64,000 bases of DNA, from positions 4,216,001 to 4,280,000 of the forward strand of contig NZ_VFOZ01000001.1 of NCBI RefSeq assembly GCF_006716425.1. Reading direction: 5' to 3'. The translations under genes were made by a program, and so were the position numbers. The notes beneath the pieces are model-generated. The model did no database searches. It was not told the DNA's origin and was given only the letters and a program-made list of their open reading frames with translations. The DNA comes from Actinoallomurus bryophytorum. GTDB lineage: Bacteria; Actinomycetota; Actinomycetes; Streptosporangiales; Streptosporangiaceae. Shown in pieces: positions 52,508 to 61,038 of this stretch. The first letter of the stretch is position 1. The number at the start of each line of letters is the position of its first letter.

Positions 52508-54709
52508 ATGGGCATCGGGCTGACCGAGGAGCACGAGGCACTGGCCGACGCGGTGCGCGGATGGGCGGAGCGCAACGCGCCCGTCAGCGTCGTACGCGCC
52601 ACGCTCGATGCCGATGAGGAGAGCCGTCCCGCCTTCTGGACGGGCCTTGCCGAGCAGGGTCTGCTGGGTCTGCACGTACCCGAGGAGTTCGGCGGCCAGG
52701 GCGCGGGCCTGCTGGAGCTCGTGGTGGCCCTGGAGACCCTCGGACGCGCGGTCGTGCCCGGCCCTTACCTGCCGACCGTGCTGGCCAGCGCGGCGCTGCT
52801 GCGGGCCGACGAGTCGGTCGAGGCGCGCAAGGCGCTGCTGCCCGGTCTGGCCGACGGCAGCACGGTCGGCGCGCTGGGCCTGGCCACCGGTCTGACCGGC
52901 CGGCGTACCGACGCGGGCCTGACGATCAGCGGCACGGCCGAGCCGGTGCTCGGCGGGGCGCTGGCCGACGTGATCGTGCTGCCGGTCAGCACCGACGACG
53001 GCGAGGAGTGGGTGGCCGTCGACGCCGGCGCGCTCACCGTAACCCCGCTGAAGAGCCTGGACCGCACGCGACGGGTGGCACGGGTCGAGGCGGCGGACGT
53101 GACCGTTCCGGCCGACCGGATCCTGACCGGGCTGGAGGGCGAGGAGGTCCTCGATCTCGCCTCGCTGCTGCTCGGCGCCGAGGCGGCCGGCATCGCCGCG
53201 TGGTGCGTCGACACGGCGGCGAGCTACGCGAAGGTGCGTGAGCAGTTCGGCCGGCCGATCGGGCAGTTCCAGGGCGTCAAGCACAAGTGCGCGCGCATGC
53301 TCATCGAGCTGGAGAAGGCCCGCGCGGTCGTGTGGGACGCCGCACGCGCCTCCGACGACCCGGCCGAGGAGTCGGGCTTCGCGGCCGGCGTGGCGGCCGT
53401 GATCGCCCCGGACGCCGCGCTCCGGTGCGCGCGCGACTGCATCCAGGTGCTCGGCGGCATCGGCTTCACCTGGGAGCACGAGGCCGGCCTCTACCTGCGC
53501 CGCGCCTCGACGCTGCGCGTCCTGCTGGGCCCGGCCAAGGACTGGGCCGGCTCGGTCGCGACGCTGGCGCTCGACGGCGTACGCCGCGCGGTCGAGGTGG
53601 AGCTGGACGAGGACACCGAGCCGCTGCGTAACCGCATCCGCGCCGAGGTCGCCGAGCTGGCCGCGATCTCCGATGAGAAGGCGCGGTTCGCCAGGATGGG
53701 CGACGAGGGCTGGGTGTTCACGCACCTGCCCAAGCCGTGGGGCAAGGCGGCTCCGCCGATGGAGCAGGTGCTGATCCTGCAGGAGCTGCGCGCGGCCGGC
53801 GTGAAGGGCCCGCAGCTCGGGATCGGCGCGTGGGTGGTCCCCTCGCTGGTGGTGTACGGCACGCCGGAGCAGCAAGAACGCTTCCTCGCCCCGACGCTGC
53901 GCGGCGAGATGATCTGGTGCCAGCTGTTCAGCGAGCCGGGCGCGGGCTCGGACCTGGCGTCGTTGCAGATGAAGGCCGAGAAGGTCGAGGGCGGCTGGAA
54001 GCTCACCGGCCAGAAGATCTGGACCTCGGTCGCCAAGCAGGCCGAGTGGGCGATCTGCATCGCGCGCAGCTCCAGTGAGCCGAAGAAGCACGACGGCATC
54101 ACCTACTTCATCGTCGACATGAAGTCCGAGGGCGTCGACGTCCGTCCGCTGCGCGAGCTCACCGGCGCGGCGATGTTCAACGAGGTCTTCCTGGACGGCG
54201 TCTTCGTGCCCGATGACCGCGTGGTGGGCGAGGTCGGCCAGGGCTGGAAGGTCGCCCGCAACACCCTCAGCAACGAGCGCGTCCAGCTGTCCAGCGGTTC
54301 CGGCTCACTGGGCGCCGGCACGAAGGAGCTCCTGGGCTTCTTCAAGCCCCAGGACCTGGACGCGGTCAAGCGCGCGGAGCTGGGGGAGTACCTCTGCGAG
54401 GGCCAGGCGATCGACCTGCTCGGCCTCCGCCTCACCCTCAAGCAGATCTCCGGCCACGAACCGGGCGCCGAGGCGAGCGTACGTAAGCTGCTGGGCGTGC
54501 AGTTCAACCAGCAGGCCGCCGACTTCATCTGGGAGTCGCAGGGCGCCATGGCGTCGGAGGAGGACATGACCGCCGCGACGGGCCTGTGGGCGCGCTACAT
54601 GCTGTTCAGCCGCTCGATGACCATCTACGGCGGCACGACCGAGGTCCAGCTGAACGTCATCGCCGAACGCATGCTCGGCCTGCCCCGCGACCCGGAGCCG
54701 GGCAAGTAG
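52508..54709 (+). CDS. Tandem-domain acyl-CoA dehydrogenase, FadE34 type
   Basis: A 733-residue protein with two acyl-CoA dehydrogenase domains in one chain, the layout of mycobacterial FadE34 that acts on steroid side-chain CoA esters. Domain 1 (1-~360) begins MGIGLTEEHEALADAVRGWAE and contains REQFGRPIGQFQGVKHKCARML and the C-terminal QVLGGIGFTWEHEAGLYLRRA. Domain 2 (~380-733) shows WCQLFSEPGAGSDLASLQ, GQKIWTSVAKQAEWAI and IYGGTTEVQLNVIAERMLGLPRD. A second gene of the same type starts at 62291. Substrate (sterol or other polycyclic acid) is inferred from the family. Confidence 0.9.
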   Translation: MGIGLTEEHEALADAVRGWAERNAPVSVVRATLDADEESRPAFWTGLAEQGLLGLHVPEEFGGQGAGLLELVVALETLGRAVVPGPYLPTVLASAALLRADESVEARKALLPGLADGSTVGALGLATGLTGRRTDAGLTISGTAEPVLGGALADVIVLPVSTDDGEEWVAVDAGALTVTPLKSLDRTRRVARVEAADVTVPADRILTGLEGEEVLDLASLLLGAEAAGIAAWCVDTAASYAKVREQFGRPIGQFQGVKHKCARMLIELEKARAVVWDAARASDDPAEESGFAAGVAAVIAPDAALRCARDCIQVLGGIGFTWEHEAGLYLRRASTLRVLLGPAKDWAGSVATLALDGVRRAVEVELDEDTEPLRNRIRAEVAELAAISDEKARFARMGDEGWVFTHLPKPWGKAAPPMEQVLILQELRAAGVKGPQLGIGAWVVPSLVVYGTPEQQERFLAPTLRGEMIWCQLFSEPGAGSDLASLQMKAEKVEGGWKLTGQKIWTSVAKQAEWAICIARSSSEPKKHDGITYFIVDMKSEGVDVRPLRELTGAAMFNEVFLDGVFVPDDRVVGEVGQGWKVARNTLSNERVQLSSGSGSLGAGTKELLGFFKPQDLDAVKRAELGEYLCEGQAIDLLGLRLTLKQISGHEPGAEASVRKLLGVQFNQQAADFIWESQGAMASEEDMTAATGLWARYMLFSRSMTIYGGTTEVQLNVIAERMLGLPRDPEPGK

Positions 54710-54747
54710 CACTGCTGCGAGTCAGGAGCCGGCCCCTGAGACGGGGT

Positions 54748-54802
54748 CGGCTTCTTCGGCGAGCCGCAGCTCTTCAGACGTGCCGGTGTCCCTGCCGGGC
54801 GG
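54748..54802 (+). repeat. 55-bp direct repeat, left copy (flanks toxin-antitoxin module)
   Basis: Matches 55572-55626 at 50 of 55 positions. The right copy is the 3' end of a membrane-protein gene plus its flank, so this left copy looks like a duplicated remnant of that gene's end. The repeats bracket the RelE/DUF6247 pair. Confidence 0.6.
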
Positions 54803-54841
54803 GTTCCCACAGACCACGTGCGGTTGTCATGTTGTACGTGG

Positions 54842-55087
54842 TCAAGGCCACTCGATGCGGAGCAGGTACACCTCGTCCTGGTCCTCTAAGACCAGATAGG
54901 TGGCAAGGCCACGTTCGCCGAAGGCATGCGTGAGCATGTTGCCTCGGGGATTGGCCGGATTGAACGGGTGACCGCTCCACGGCGCGGTCTCCAAGAGGAC
55001 GAACAGTTCTGCGAGCGGTCGCAGGGCATTTTCCGGGACCGCGCTGATCTGCTCCTCGGCGATCGGGTCCAGCGTCAGCCGGTACAC
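54842..55087 (-). CDS. RelE/ParE-like toxin
   Basis: An 81-residue protein of the RelE/ParE-like fold (MYRLTLDPIAEEQISAVPENALRPLAELF, then ATYLVLEDQDEVYLLRIEW). Start GTG 55087 directly follows the TAG of the upstream DUF6247 gene with no spacer. RelE-type toxins cut mRNA on the ribosome or poison gyrase. The usual catalytic basic residues are not obvious, so activity is uncertain. Antitoxin-first order fits a type II module. Confidence 0.75.
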   Translation of the reverse strand: MYRLTLDPIAEEQISAVPENALRPLAELFVLLETAPWSGHPFNPANPRGNMLTHAFGERGLATYLVLEDQDEVYLLRIEWP

Positions 55088-55420
55088 CTACCGTCCGTTC
55101 TCGCGTTCGGAGAGAAGCTCGCGCCACGGCCTTCCCTGGGGGACCGTCTCACCGGCCGCGATGCGTCCAGCGCGGGCATGCATCTCTCGGCGTCCCTCGA
55201 GGTCGCGGGTGGAGTCGCAGGCCGAGATCCACCAGCGGTGCACGAAGTCATTCAGTGCACCGAGGTCGAGGCTCGTACGGACCTCATCGAGCACCGCCTT
55301 GAGGCCGGAATCGAAAGCTTCACGGTCCTGGGGCACGACCAGAGCGGCGCGGATGGCCCGTAGATTCTTGGCCGGTTCGGACGTGTCGCCAGAGACGAAA
55401 TCATGCGGCTGTGCCGTCAT
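55088..55420 (-). CDS. DUF6247 family protein, probable antitoxin
   Basis: A 110-residue soluble helical protein (IRAALVVPQDREAFDSGLKAVLDEVRTSLDLGALNDFVHRWW ... RAGRIAAGETVPQGRPWREL) of the DUF6247 group usually found beside RelE-like genes in actinobacteria. ATG 55420 has an ideal AAGGAGG ribosome site. It is the first gene of the pair and is expected to neutralise the toxin and control transcription. Confidence 0.75.
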   Translation of the reverse strand: MTAQPHDFVSGDTSEPAKNLRAIRAALVVPQDREAFDSGLKAVLDEVRTSLDLGALNDFVHRWWISACDSTRDLEGRREMHARAGRIAAGETVPQGRPWRELLSERENGR

Positions 55421-55571
55421 CCCGGTTGCCTCCTTCCACCCATCCGAAGCTTACAGAAGCGGACCGACAGGCTCCGTGGAGCGGCGGAGATCGTCTACTC
55501 GGGCTGGTCCGCGGAGGACGATGTGGGGATCTCGTGCGCTCGAGCGACGTGGCGGCGCGGCCCTGGGGGAC

Positions 55572-55626
55572 CGGCTTCATCGGCGAGCCGCAGCCCCTCA
55601 GACGCGGCGGTGTCCCTGCCGGGCGG
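55572..55626 (+). repeat. 55-bp direct repeat, right copy
   Basis: Overlaps the last ~30 bp of the membrane-protein gene at 55598-56401 and its 3' flank; 50 of 55 positions match 54748-54802. Separation is 824 bp and contains the toxin-antitoxin module. Confidence 0.6.
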
Positions 55627-56401
55627 CGGCCGCCGTGGCCAGGAGGAGGGCGAGCAGGATTCCGTAGTACGCGACGTTCATGGTGCTGTGCATCCGGGTG
55701 TGCGGGTCGTCGAAGTCACCGAACACGCCGGGGATGACGTAGACGGCGGCGCCGAGAGACCAGCGGAGGTCGCGTGCCGCCACGGTCGCGCACAGGCCCG
55801 CGAACAGCAGGCCGACCTCCGTGAACGCCTGGAGCTCGAGTGGCGAGACGAAAAGGAACAAGGCGTCGAGCAGCCCGGCGGCCGGGAGGGCGAGCCACCA
55901 CCATGAACGCGGATGCGAGGGGCCGCGCGAGTCCCGTACGGCGAGGACGAGCAGGACGGCGGCCGTCAGCCAGAGCGACGCGCCGAACCGCCGGTCGGTG
56001 GCCTGGCTCATCCAGGCCAGACCCCCCAGGTCGTTCTGCAGGGCGAGGAGCACGGCGATCGGCAGCGCCGGACGGAACCGGCCACGCAGCACGGCCAACG
56101 CGAGCACCGCGTACACGATGGGCCGTACGGGAGCATCACGCAGCTCGGTGAGCACGCTGCCGAAGGCGGCGATGGTGAGACCCAAGGCCGCCAGATGCAG
56201 GCCGTCGACCCACCATCGGACCGGACGTGCGGACCTCTGACGCGCGTGGGCGCCGAACGCGCCGCGCACCAGGGCAAGACTCTCGCGTGCGGAGGCCGCC
56301 CGGCGTCCCTCGTGGGTCTCCATCAGCGTGCCGAGCAGCTCGTCACGGTGCCCTTCGGGGTGGGCGTGCAGCAGCCACCGGTACCAGTCTTCCGTGTTCA
56401 C
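55598..56401 (-). CDS. Membrane protein co-encoded with PadR (second pair)
   Basis: A 267-residue protein with an N-terminal soluble motif (WYRWLLHAHPEGHRDELLGTLMETHEGR) like that of the first PadR-linked protein, then about six membrane helices (HLAALGLTIAAFGSVL, PIVYAVLALAVLRG, ALPIAVLLALQNDLGG, ASLWLTAAVLLVLAV, WLALPAAGLLDALFLFV, YYGILLALLLATAAAA). Start GTG 56401 overlaps the PadR stop (GTGA). The 3' end carries the 55-bp repeat. Function unknown. Confidence 0.83.
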   Translation of the reverse strand: MNTEDWYRWLLHAHPEGHRDELLGTLMETHEGRRAASARESLALVRGAFGAHARQRSARPVRWWVDGLHLAALGLTIAAFGSVLTELRDAPVRPIVYAVLALAVLRGRFRPALPIAVLLALQNDLGGLAWMSQATDRRFGASLWLTAAVLLVLAVRDSRGPSHPRSWWWLALPAAGLLDALFLFVSPLELQAFTEVGLLFAGLCATVAARDLRWSLGAAVYVIPGVFGDFDDPHTRMHSTMNVAYYGILLALLLATAAAARQGHRRV

Positions 56402-56712
56402 GCGCTCGCCGGCCTGAGCCGTACGATGCGGGCGGCGGCCGCCATTCGCTCGGCCTCCTTCGTGACGGCCGCGGTGCCGTCGTCGGTGATGCGGAAGTAG
56501 CGGCGGGGGCGCCCGTCGACGGTCTCCTCGCGGTCCACGGCGATCAGGCCGCTCGCGGTCATCCGGTCGAGGGCGCCGTACAGCGTGCCGACCGCCAGGC
56601 GCACCCGGCCGCCGGACTGTTCGCCCGCGCGCTTGATGATGCCGTAACCGTGCAGGGGACCCTCGATCAGCGCCGCCAGGATGAAGTACGTCGCCTCGCT
56701 CATCGCGCGCAT
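56398..56712 (-). CDS. PadR family transcriptional regulator (second copy)
   Basis: About 104 residues: ATYFILAALIEGPLHGYGIIKRAGEQSGGRVRLAVGTLYGALDRMTASGLI is the winged helix, with a short dimerisation tail. ATG 56712 and ATG 56703 are both possible; no ribosome site is visible. A TATATA -10-like box eight bases upstream of ATG 56712 suggests a leaderless mRNA. Its promoter region lies inside the 3' end of the upstream transporter gene. Three TATCG repeats (56725-56745) are candidate operator half-sites. Confidence 0.88.
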   Translation of the reverse strand: MRAMSEATYFILAALIEGPLHGYGIIKRAGEQSGGRVRLAVGTLYGALDRMTASGLIAVDREETVDGRPRRYFRITDDGTAAVTKEAERMAAAARIVRLRPASA

Positions 56713-56719
56713 GAGCGGA

Positions 56720-57640
56720 CTATATATCGATTATCGAAGTATCGGCCAGGTCGGCACCGGCCGATGCGGCGCGGGCCCGGCGGGGGAGCCAGAACAGGGC
56801 GGCGGCGATCGCCGCGAGGCCGGTCAGGCGTAGTACCAGGTCGACGGCGTCCGCCGGCAGGCGTTCGCCGAACATCAGGGTGCCGGCCACGACCGTGTAG
56901 AGCGTGGAGACCACGGTGGAGACCGGCGCGACGATCGACGCGCGGCCGCGTTGCAACGCCGTCTGGAAGATCAGGAAGCCGGCGAGGGTGATCGGCGCGA
57001 GCAGGTAGAGGTACGGCGAGGCCAGGGCGGAAGCCGCGATCGTCTCCGGACCGTGGAAGTCGATCGACGCGGACAGGCCCTTGACGACCATGCCCGCGAC
57101 GCCGTAGACGATGCCGGCCGCGAGCCCGTACGGCACGTCCCCGGCGGGCCGGCGGTGCCTCCCGCCGCGGCGGCCCGCCGCCACGAAGACGCCGATGCCC
57201 GCCAGCGTGGACGGCACCGCGATCAGCAGCACGCGGAGTACGTGGCCGCCCGTCCCCACGGTGTCCGTGCGCGAGTTCAGCGAGGCCACGACGCAGATCA
57301 CCCCGGCCATGATCCCTGCCAGCCCGGTCCACTCGTGCGAGGTCAGGCGTTCGCCCAGGACCGTCATGGTGAGCAGCAGCAGGAACACGATCCCGGAGGA
57401 GAACAGCGGCTGGGCGACGGTCAGGGGGATGCGCGTGAGCACCACGAGCTGGCCGGCCAGCCCCACGGCGATCAGGCCGAACCCGGCCATCCAGCGAGGG
57501 TTGGTCACCAGCATCCGCATGAGGTTCAGCGGAAGCCGGATGTTCAGCGGGGGCAGCGAGGAGAGAGCGCCCTTCTCCAGGACGAACCCCGCGTTGTAGG
57601 CGAGCGTGGTCACGAGCGCTAACACCACGCCGAGGATCAC
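56720..57640 (-). CDS. DMT-superfamily (EamA/NIPA-like) transporter
   Basis: A 306-residue ten-helix membrane protein. It has the EamA/NIPA pattern: GVVLALVTTLAYNAGFVLEKGAL at the start, AVGLAGQLVVLTRIPLTVAQPLFSSGIVFLLLLTMTVLGERLTSHEWTGLAGIM (first half), and ASIVAPVSTVVSTLYTVVAGTLMFGERLP (second half). Substrate could be a cation or small metabolite; not decided. It lies next to methyltransferase genes and ends inside the promoter region of padR. Confidence 0.87.
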   Translation of the reverse strand: MILGVVLALVTTLAYNAGFVLEKGALSSLPPLNIRLPLNLMRMLVTNPRWMAGFGLIAVGLAGQLVVLTRIPLTVAQPLFSSGIVFLLLLTMTVLGERLTSHEWTGLAGIMAGVICVVASLNSRTDTVGTGGHVLRVLLIAVPSTLAGIGVFVAAGRRGGRHRRPAGDVPYGLAAGIVYGVAGMVVKGLSASIDFHGPETIAASALASPYLYLLAPITLAGFLIFQTALQRGRASIVAPVSTVVSTLYTVVAGTLMFGERLPADAVDLVLRLTGLAAIAAALFWLPRRARAASAGADLADTSIIDI

Positions 57641-57665
57641 GGCCGGTCCGTGGCCGTTCCGGTGT

Positions 57666-58394
57666 TCACGCGCGCCGGGCCTGGACGAGCAGGATGCTGG
57701 CGGCGGACGGCCACCGGCAGAGCAGCCGGTCCAGCGGCCTGAGCACGCCCGGCACGTCCTGGTACGGCGCGCCGTCCACGCGTTCGCAGACGAAGCCCCG
57801 CGCGGTCAGGAACTCCGTCAGCGCCCGCTTGGTGAACATGTGCAGGTGGCCGGCCACCTGACTGCCCGGACGCCCGTAGACGCCGCGCAGGCTCACCTCG
57901 GAGAAGATCGGCTGGATGCCGAGCGCGAGCAGGCCGCGGTTGTACCAGGCGGCGAGGTTCGGCGTGGAGACCAGGAGCCGGCCGCCGGGCCGCAGCACCC
58001 GGTGGAGCTCGTCGATGGCCGAGTCGGTGTCCACGAGGTGCTCGATCACCTCGCTGAGGATGACCAGGTCCACGGTGCCGTCCCCGAGCGGCAGGCCGGG
58101 CGCGTCCACCCCGCCGCGGATCAGCAGCAGGTCGTGGCGCCGGGCGTGCCGCAGCGCCATCATCGACCAGTCGACGCCCACCACGGTGTGCCCGAGGCGC
58201 CGCACCATACCGGTGGCGGCGCCGTCGCCGCAGCCGACGTCGACGATGACCTGTTGTCCGTCGGCCTCCGCGAGGACGGCCTTGAGCATCCGCAGCTGCC
58301 GGTGGGCACGGTCCGAGCCGGAGCTGACCGGGACGTGTGGATCCTCATAGAAGTGCCGGAGCCCGCCACGCCCGCCAGTAACGCCGGTCGTCAC
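57666..58394 (-). CDS. SAM-dependent methyltransferase
   Basis: A 242-residue class I methyltransferase of the UbiE/arginine-N-methyl-like group. SAM motif I is VIVDVGCGDGAATGMVRRLG, motif II VVGVDWSMMALRHAR, followed by VDLVILSEVIEHLVDTDSAIDELHRVLRPGGRLLVSTPN. GTG 58394 is preceded by GGGAGCGG. It is divergent from another methyltransferase gene at 58608, with 213 bp between starts. The C-terminal part (HMFTKRALTEFLTARGFVCE) is typical of small-molecule or lipid methyltransferases. Confidence 0.88.
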   Translation of the reverse strand: MTTGVTGGRGGLRHFYEDPHVPVSSGSDRAHRQLRMLKAVLAEADGQQVIVDVGCGDGAATGMVRRLGHTVVGVDWSMMALRHARRHDLLLIRGGVDAPGLPLGDGTVDLVILSEVIEHLVDTDSAIDELHRVLRPGGRLLVSTPNLAAWYNRGLLALGIQPIFSEVSLRGVYGRPGSQVAGHLHMFTKRALTEFLTARGFVCERVDGAPYQDVPGVLRPLDRLLCRWPSAASILLVQARRA

Positions 58395-58607
58395 CCTGAC
58401 CGCTCCCTTCCGCGACCCATCGTCGATCGCCGCGGCGAGACCGGCCGGACACCCGTCCGCGGCCGGTCGATCAGCATCTCGGACCGATTTGCGACATTCT
58501 GTGGGGGTTATTGATGGAATGTCAACGGCGCCTGAGCCCTGTTGTCGATCAGTCAAGAGTGCTCTAGCTTCGTCGGAACCACCCACGCTCCCGCACCAGG
58601 ACACCGA

Positions 58608-59375
58608 ATGGCCCTCCGTGCCTCGTCGACCCGGACACCCCCGCGCCGCCCCGCGGACCAGGGGCGCTTCCGCTCGTTGCGGCTGTTCCGCGGCTTTCTC
58701 AGCGAGCAGTCCGATCCCGAAGGCTTCTACACGATGCTGGCCGACGACGCCGTGAGCCAGGTCGAACGCCACGCCGACCTGGCCGGCCGTACGGTCGTGG
58801 ACGTCGGCGGCGGCAGTGGGTACTTCACAGCCGCCTTCGGCGACCGCGGCGCGAACGGCCTCCTGGTGGAGCCGGACCCCGGCGAGCTGCGCAAGCGGGG
58901 CGAGCCCCGGCGCAACTCCGTGGTCGGCGACGGCTACCGGCTCCCCATCCAGGACGCGAGCGCGGACGTCAGCTTCTCCTCCAACGTCCTCGAACATGTC
59001 CCGGACCCGGGCGCGTTCATCGACGAGATGGTGAGGGTGACCCGGCCGGGCGGAATCGTCTACCTCTCGTACACGCTCTGGCTTTCGCCCTGGGGCGGCC
59101 ACGAGACCTCTCCCTGGCACTTCCTCGGCGGCACGTTCGCGGCCCGCCGCTACGCCCGACGGCACGGGCGGCCGCCGAAGAACCGGTACGGCACGAGCCT
59201 GTTCGCCGTCGGCGCGGGCCGGGTCCTGCGGCTGGTCCGCTCCCGCGGCGACGTCACGGTCCTGGAGGCACGGCCGCGCTACTACCCGCGCTGGTGCGGC
59301 TTCGTCGTCCGGCTGCCGGTGCTGCGCGAACTGCTGACCTGGAACCTCCTGCTCATCCTCCGGCGCGAGTCATGA
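58608..59375 (+). CDS. Rv0224c-like SAM-dependent methyltransferase
   Basis: A 255-residue methyltransferase. From memory it resembles the mycobacterial protein Rv0224c closely along its length (FYTMLADDAV, VVDVGGGSGYFTAAF, SSNVLEHVPDPGAFIDEMVRVTRPGGIVYLSYTLWLSPWGGHE, YARRHGRPPKNRYGTSLFAV, YYPRWCGFVVRLPVLRELL). Its substrate is unknown; neighbours of Rv0224c act in cell-envelope biosynthesis. ATG 58608 is a reasonable start. Its TGA overlaps the start of the Trm112-like gene as ATGA. Confidence 0.88.
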   Translation: MALRASSTRTPPRRPADQGRFRSLRLFRGFLSEQSDPEGFYTMLADDAVSQVERHADLAGRTVVDVGGGSGYFTAAFGDRGANGLLVEPDPGELRKRGEPRRNSVVGDGYRLPIQDASADVSFSSNVLEHVPDPGAFIDEMVRVTRPGGIVYLSYTLWLSPWGGHETSPWHFLGGTFAARRYARRHGRPPKNRYGTSLFAVGAGRVLRLVRSRGDVTVLEARPRYYPRWCGFVVRLPVLRELLTWNLLLILRRES

Positions 59376-59683
59376 GCGCGGAGACGATCGCCGACCCGGC
59401 CGAGGAGCCGGCGCCGCTCGACGAGCGGCTTCTTCCGCTCCTGGCGTGCCCGGTCGACAAGGACGCGCTGCTGTACCTGCCCGGCGACGATCTGCTGTAC
59501 AACCCGCGTCTGCGACGCGGATACCAGGTCGAGACGGGCATCCCGATCCTCCTCGCCGACGAGGCCGAGGAGATCTCCGACGAGCGGCACGTGGCACTGG
59601 TCGCCAGTGTCGAGCGGGGTGAGGCGACGGCCACGCTCGGGCGCGACCCCGTGGAGCTTCTCAAACGCGCTCAGTCGCGGTAG
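59372..59683 (+). CDS. Trm112-like (UPF0434/YcaR) protein
   Basis: A 103-residue small protein of the Trm112/YcaR family: LDERLLPLLACPVDKDALLYL, then YNPRLRRGYQVETGIPILLADEAEEI. Classic members bind zinc by several Cys; only one Cys is present here (CPVDK), so the zinc site is lost. Trm112 proteins activate methyltransferases in eukaryotes and archaea. Here the start overlaps the methyltransferase stop (ATGA), pointing to a matched pair. The 3' end overlaps the convergent LysR gene by 13 bp. Confidence 0.85.
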   Translation: MSAETIADPAEEPAPLDERLLPLLACPVDKDALLYLPGDDLLYNPRLRRGYQVETGIPILLADEAEEISDERHVALVASVERGEATATLGRDPVELLKRAQSR

Positions 59684-60522
59684 GCGGCCGTCGCGATCTG
59701 GACGACCGATTGGACCAGCGGGTTCGCGTCGCCCTCGTTCCACGCCACCACCACGCGGCTCGGCGCCATGTCGGCCAGCGGCACCACGGCCAGCTCCGCG
59801 GTCAGGTCGTGCCCGAGCGGGGCCATCCCGACCGTGCCGTTCCAGAGCACGGCCTGCAGGCACTCCTGGACGGCGCGCACCACCGGACCCTCGCGAGGCT
59901 CGCCGCCGTTCCAGTACGACTGCCAGATCGGATCGGTGCCGTACGGGAACTGGAACCAGCGCCGGTCGGCCAGGTCGGCCAGTTTCAGGCGGTCGCGGCG
60001 GCCCAGCGGATCGTCGGCGCGCAGCACCGCGCCCACCGGGTCGACGCGCAACTCGTGCACCCTCAGGCCGGTCTCGTCGAACGGCCCGCGGGTCAGAGCG
60101 ACGTCGACCAGTCCGGCGCGCAGCCCGCAGGTCGGATCGGTCAGGTCGGTCTCACGGATGCGGACCTCGACGCCCGGGTGCCGCCGGCCGTACGCGGCGG
60201 CCAGCCGCGTCGCGCCCCGGTCGGTGCTGTCGCCCAGGATGCCGATGGTGATGGTCGCGGTGCCGGCCGCCGCGACCACGCGCACGCGTACCCGGTCGGC
60301 CTGGCCGAGCAGGGTGCGCGCCTCGTCCAGGAGCACCGCCCCAGCAGGGGTGAGCGTGACGCCTCTGGCGGAGCGATGCAACAGCGCGGCACCGAGGTCG
60401 GTCTCCAGCAGCTTGATCGCCCGGCTCAGCGGCGGCTGGCTCATGTGCAGCCGGGTGGCGGCCCGGCCGAAGTGGAGTTCCTCGGCGACGGCTACGAAAT
60501 AGCGCAGTGTGCGTAGCTCCAT
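59671..60522 (-). CDS. LysR family regulator, divergent from DoxX
   Basis: A 283-residue LysR-type regulator: [37 protein letters not shown] forms the helix-turn-helix, and the effector domain ends VVAWNEGDANPLVQSVVQIA. It is not a close relative of the other two LysR genes. ATG 60522 is chosen because it opens the conserved first helix. A divergent DoxX-type gene starts 103 bp away and is its likely target. Confidence 0.9.
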   Translation of the reverse strand: MELRTLRYFVAVAEELHFGRAATRLHMSQPPLSRAIKLLETDLGAALLHRSARGVTLTPAGAVLLDEARTLLGQADRVRVRVVAAAGTATITIGILGDSTDRGATRLAAAYGRRHPGVEVRIRETDLTDPTCGLRAGLVDVALTRGPFDETGLRVHELRVDPVGAVLRADDPLGRRDRLKLADLADRRWFQFPYGTDPIWQSYWNGGEPREGPVVRAVQECLQAVLWNGTVGMAPLGHDLTAELAVVPLADMAPSRVVVAWNEGDANPLVQSVVQIATAAYRD

Positions 60523-60625
60523 GACCGGTGACGATATCCGTTCGGTATCGAGCCCATCTGATCGGTCTTGGACGGTCGTGGTGCCTGGGTGGTGGTATCG
60601 CCCGTAACCACCACGGGGGATCTCC

Positions 60626-60991
60626 ATGCACGTCGCGTACTGGATCGTCGCCGCACTCCTCGCACTGTTCTACGTCTATGCGGGTGGCAAGAAACTCCTC
60701 CAGGACCGGGAGCGGCTGCGTCCCATGATGGGCTGGGTCGACAGCGTGCCCCTGCCACTCGTCAGGCTCATCGGGGCTTTGGAGGTCCTCGGCGCGCTCG
60801 GCCTCCTCCTGCCGCCGCTGACGGGGATCGCGGTCTGGCTCGCCGTCGCGGCCGCGGTCGGCCTGGCCCTCGTACAGGTCGGCGGCATGACGCTGCACTT
60901 GGCCCGGGGCGAAGTCCGGGAGATCGGGCTCAACATCGTTCTTCTGGTGCTCGCCGCGGTGGCCGTATGGCTGGGAACCGGCCGGCTCTGA
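60626..60991 (+). CDS. DoxX-like membrane protein
   Basis: A 121-residue four-helix membrane protein (YWIVAALLALFYVYAGGKKLL, LIGALEVLGALGLLLPPL, IAVWLAVAAAVGLALVQVGG, IGLNIVLLVLAAVAVWLG) of the DoxX family. It starts with a good ribosome site (GGGGGATC). LysR control from the divergent gene is likely. It is a paralogue in type of the gene at 40025-40438. Confidence 0.87.
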   Translation: MHVAYWIVAALLALFYVYAGGKKLLQDRERLRPMMGWVDSVPLPLVRLIGALEVLGALGLLLPPLTGIAVWLAVAAAVGLALVQVGGMTLHLARGEVREIGLNIVLLVLAAVAVWLGTGRL

Positions 60992-61038
60992 CCGAATAGC
61001 ATCTAGGCACCAGCCCATGACGATGATGCCGGTTGCCG

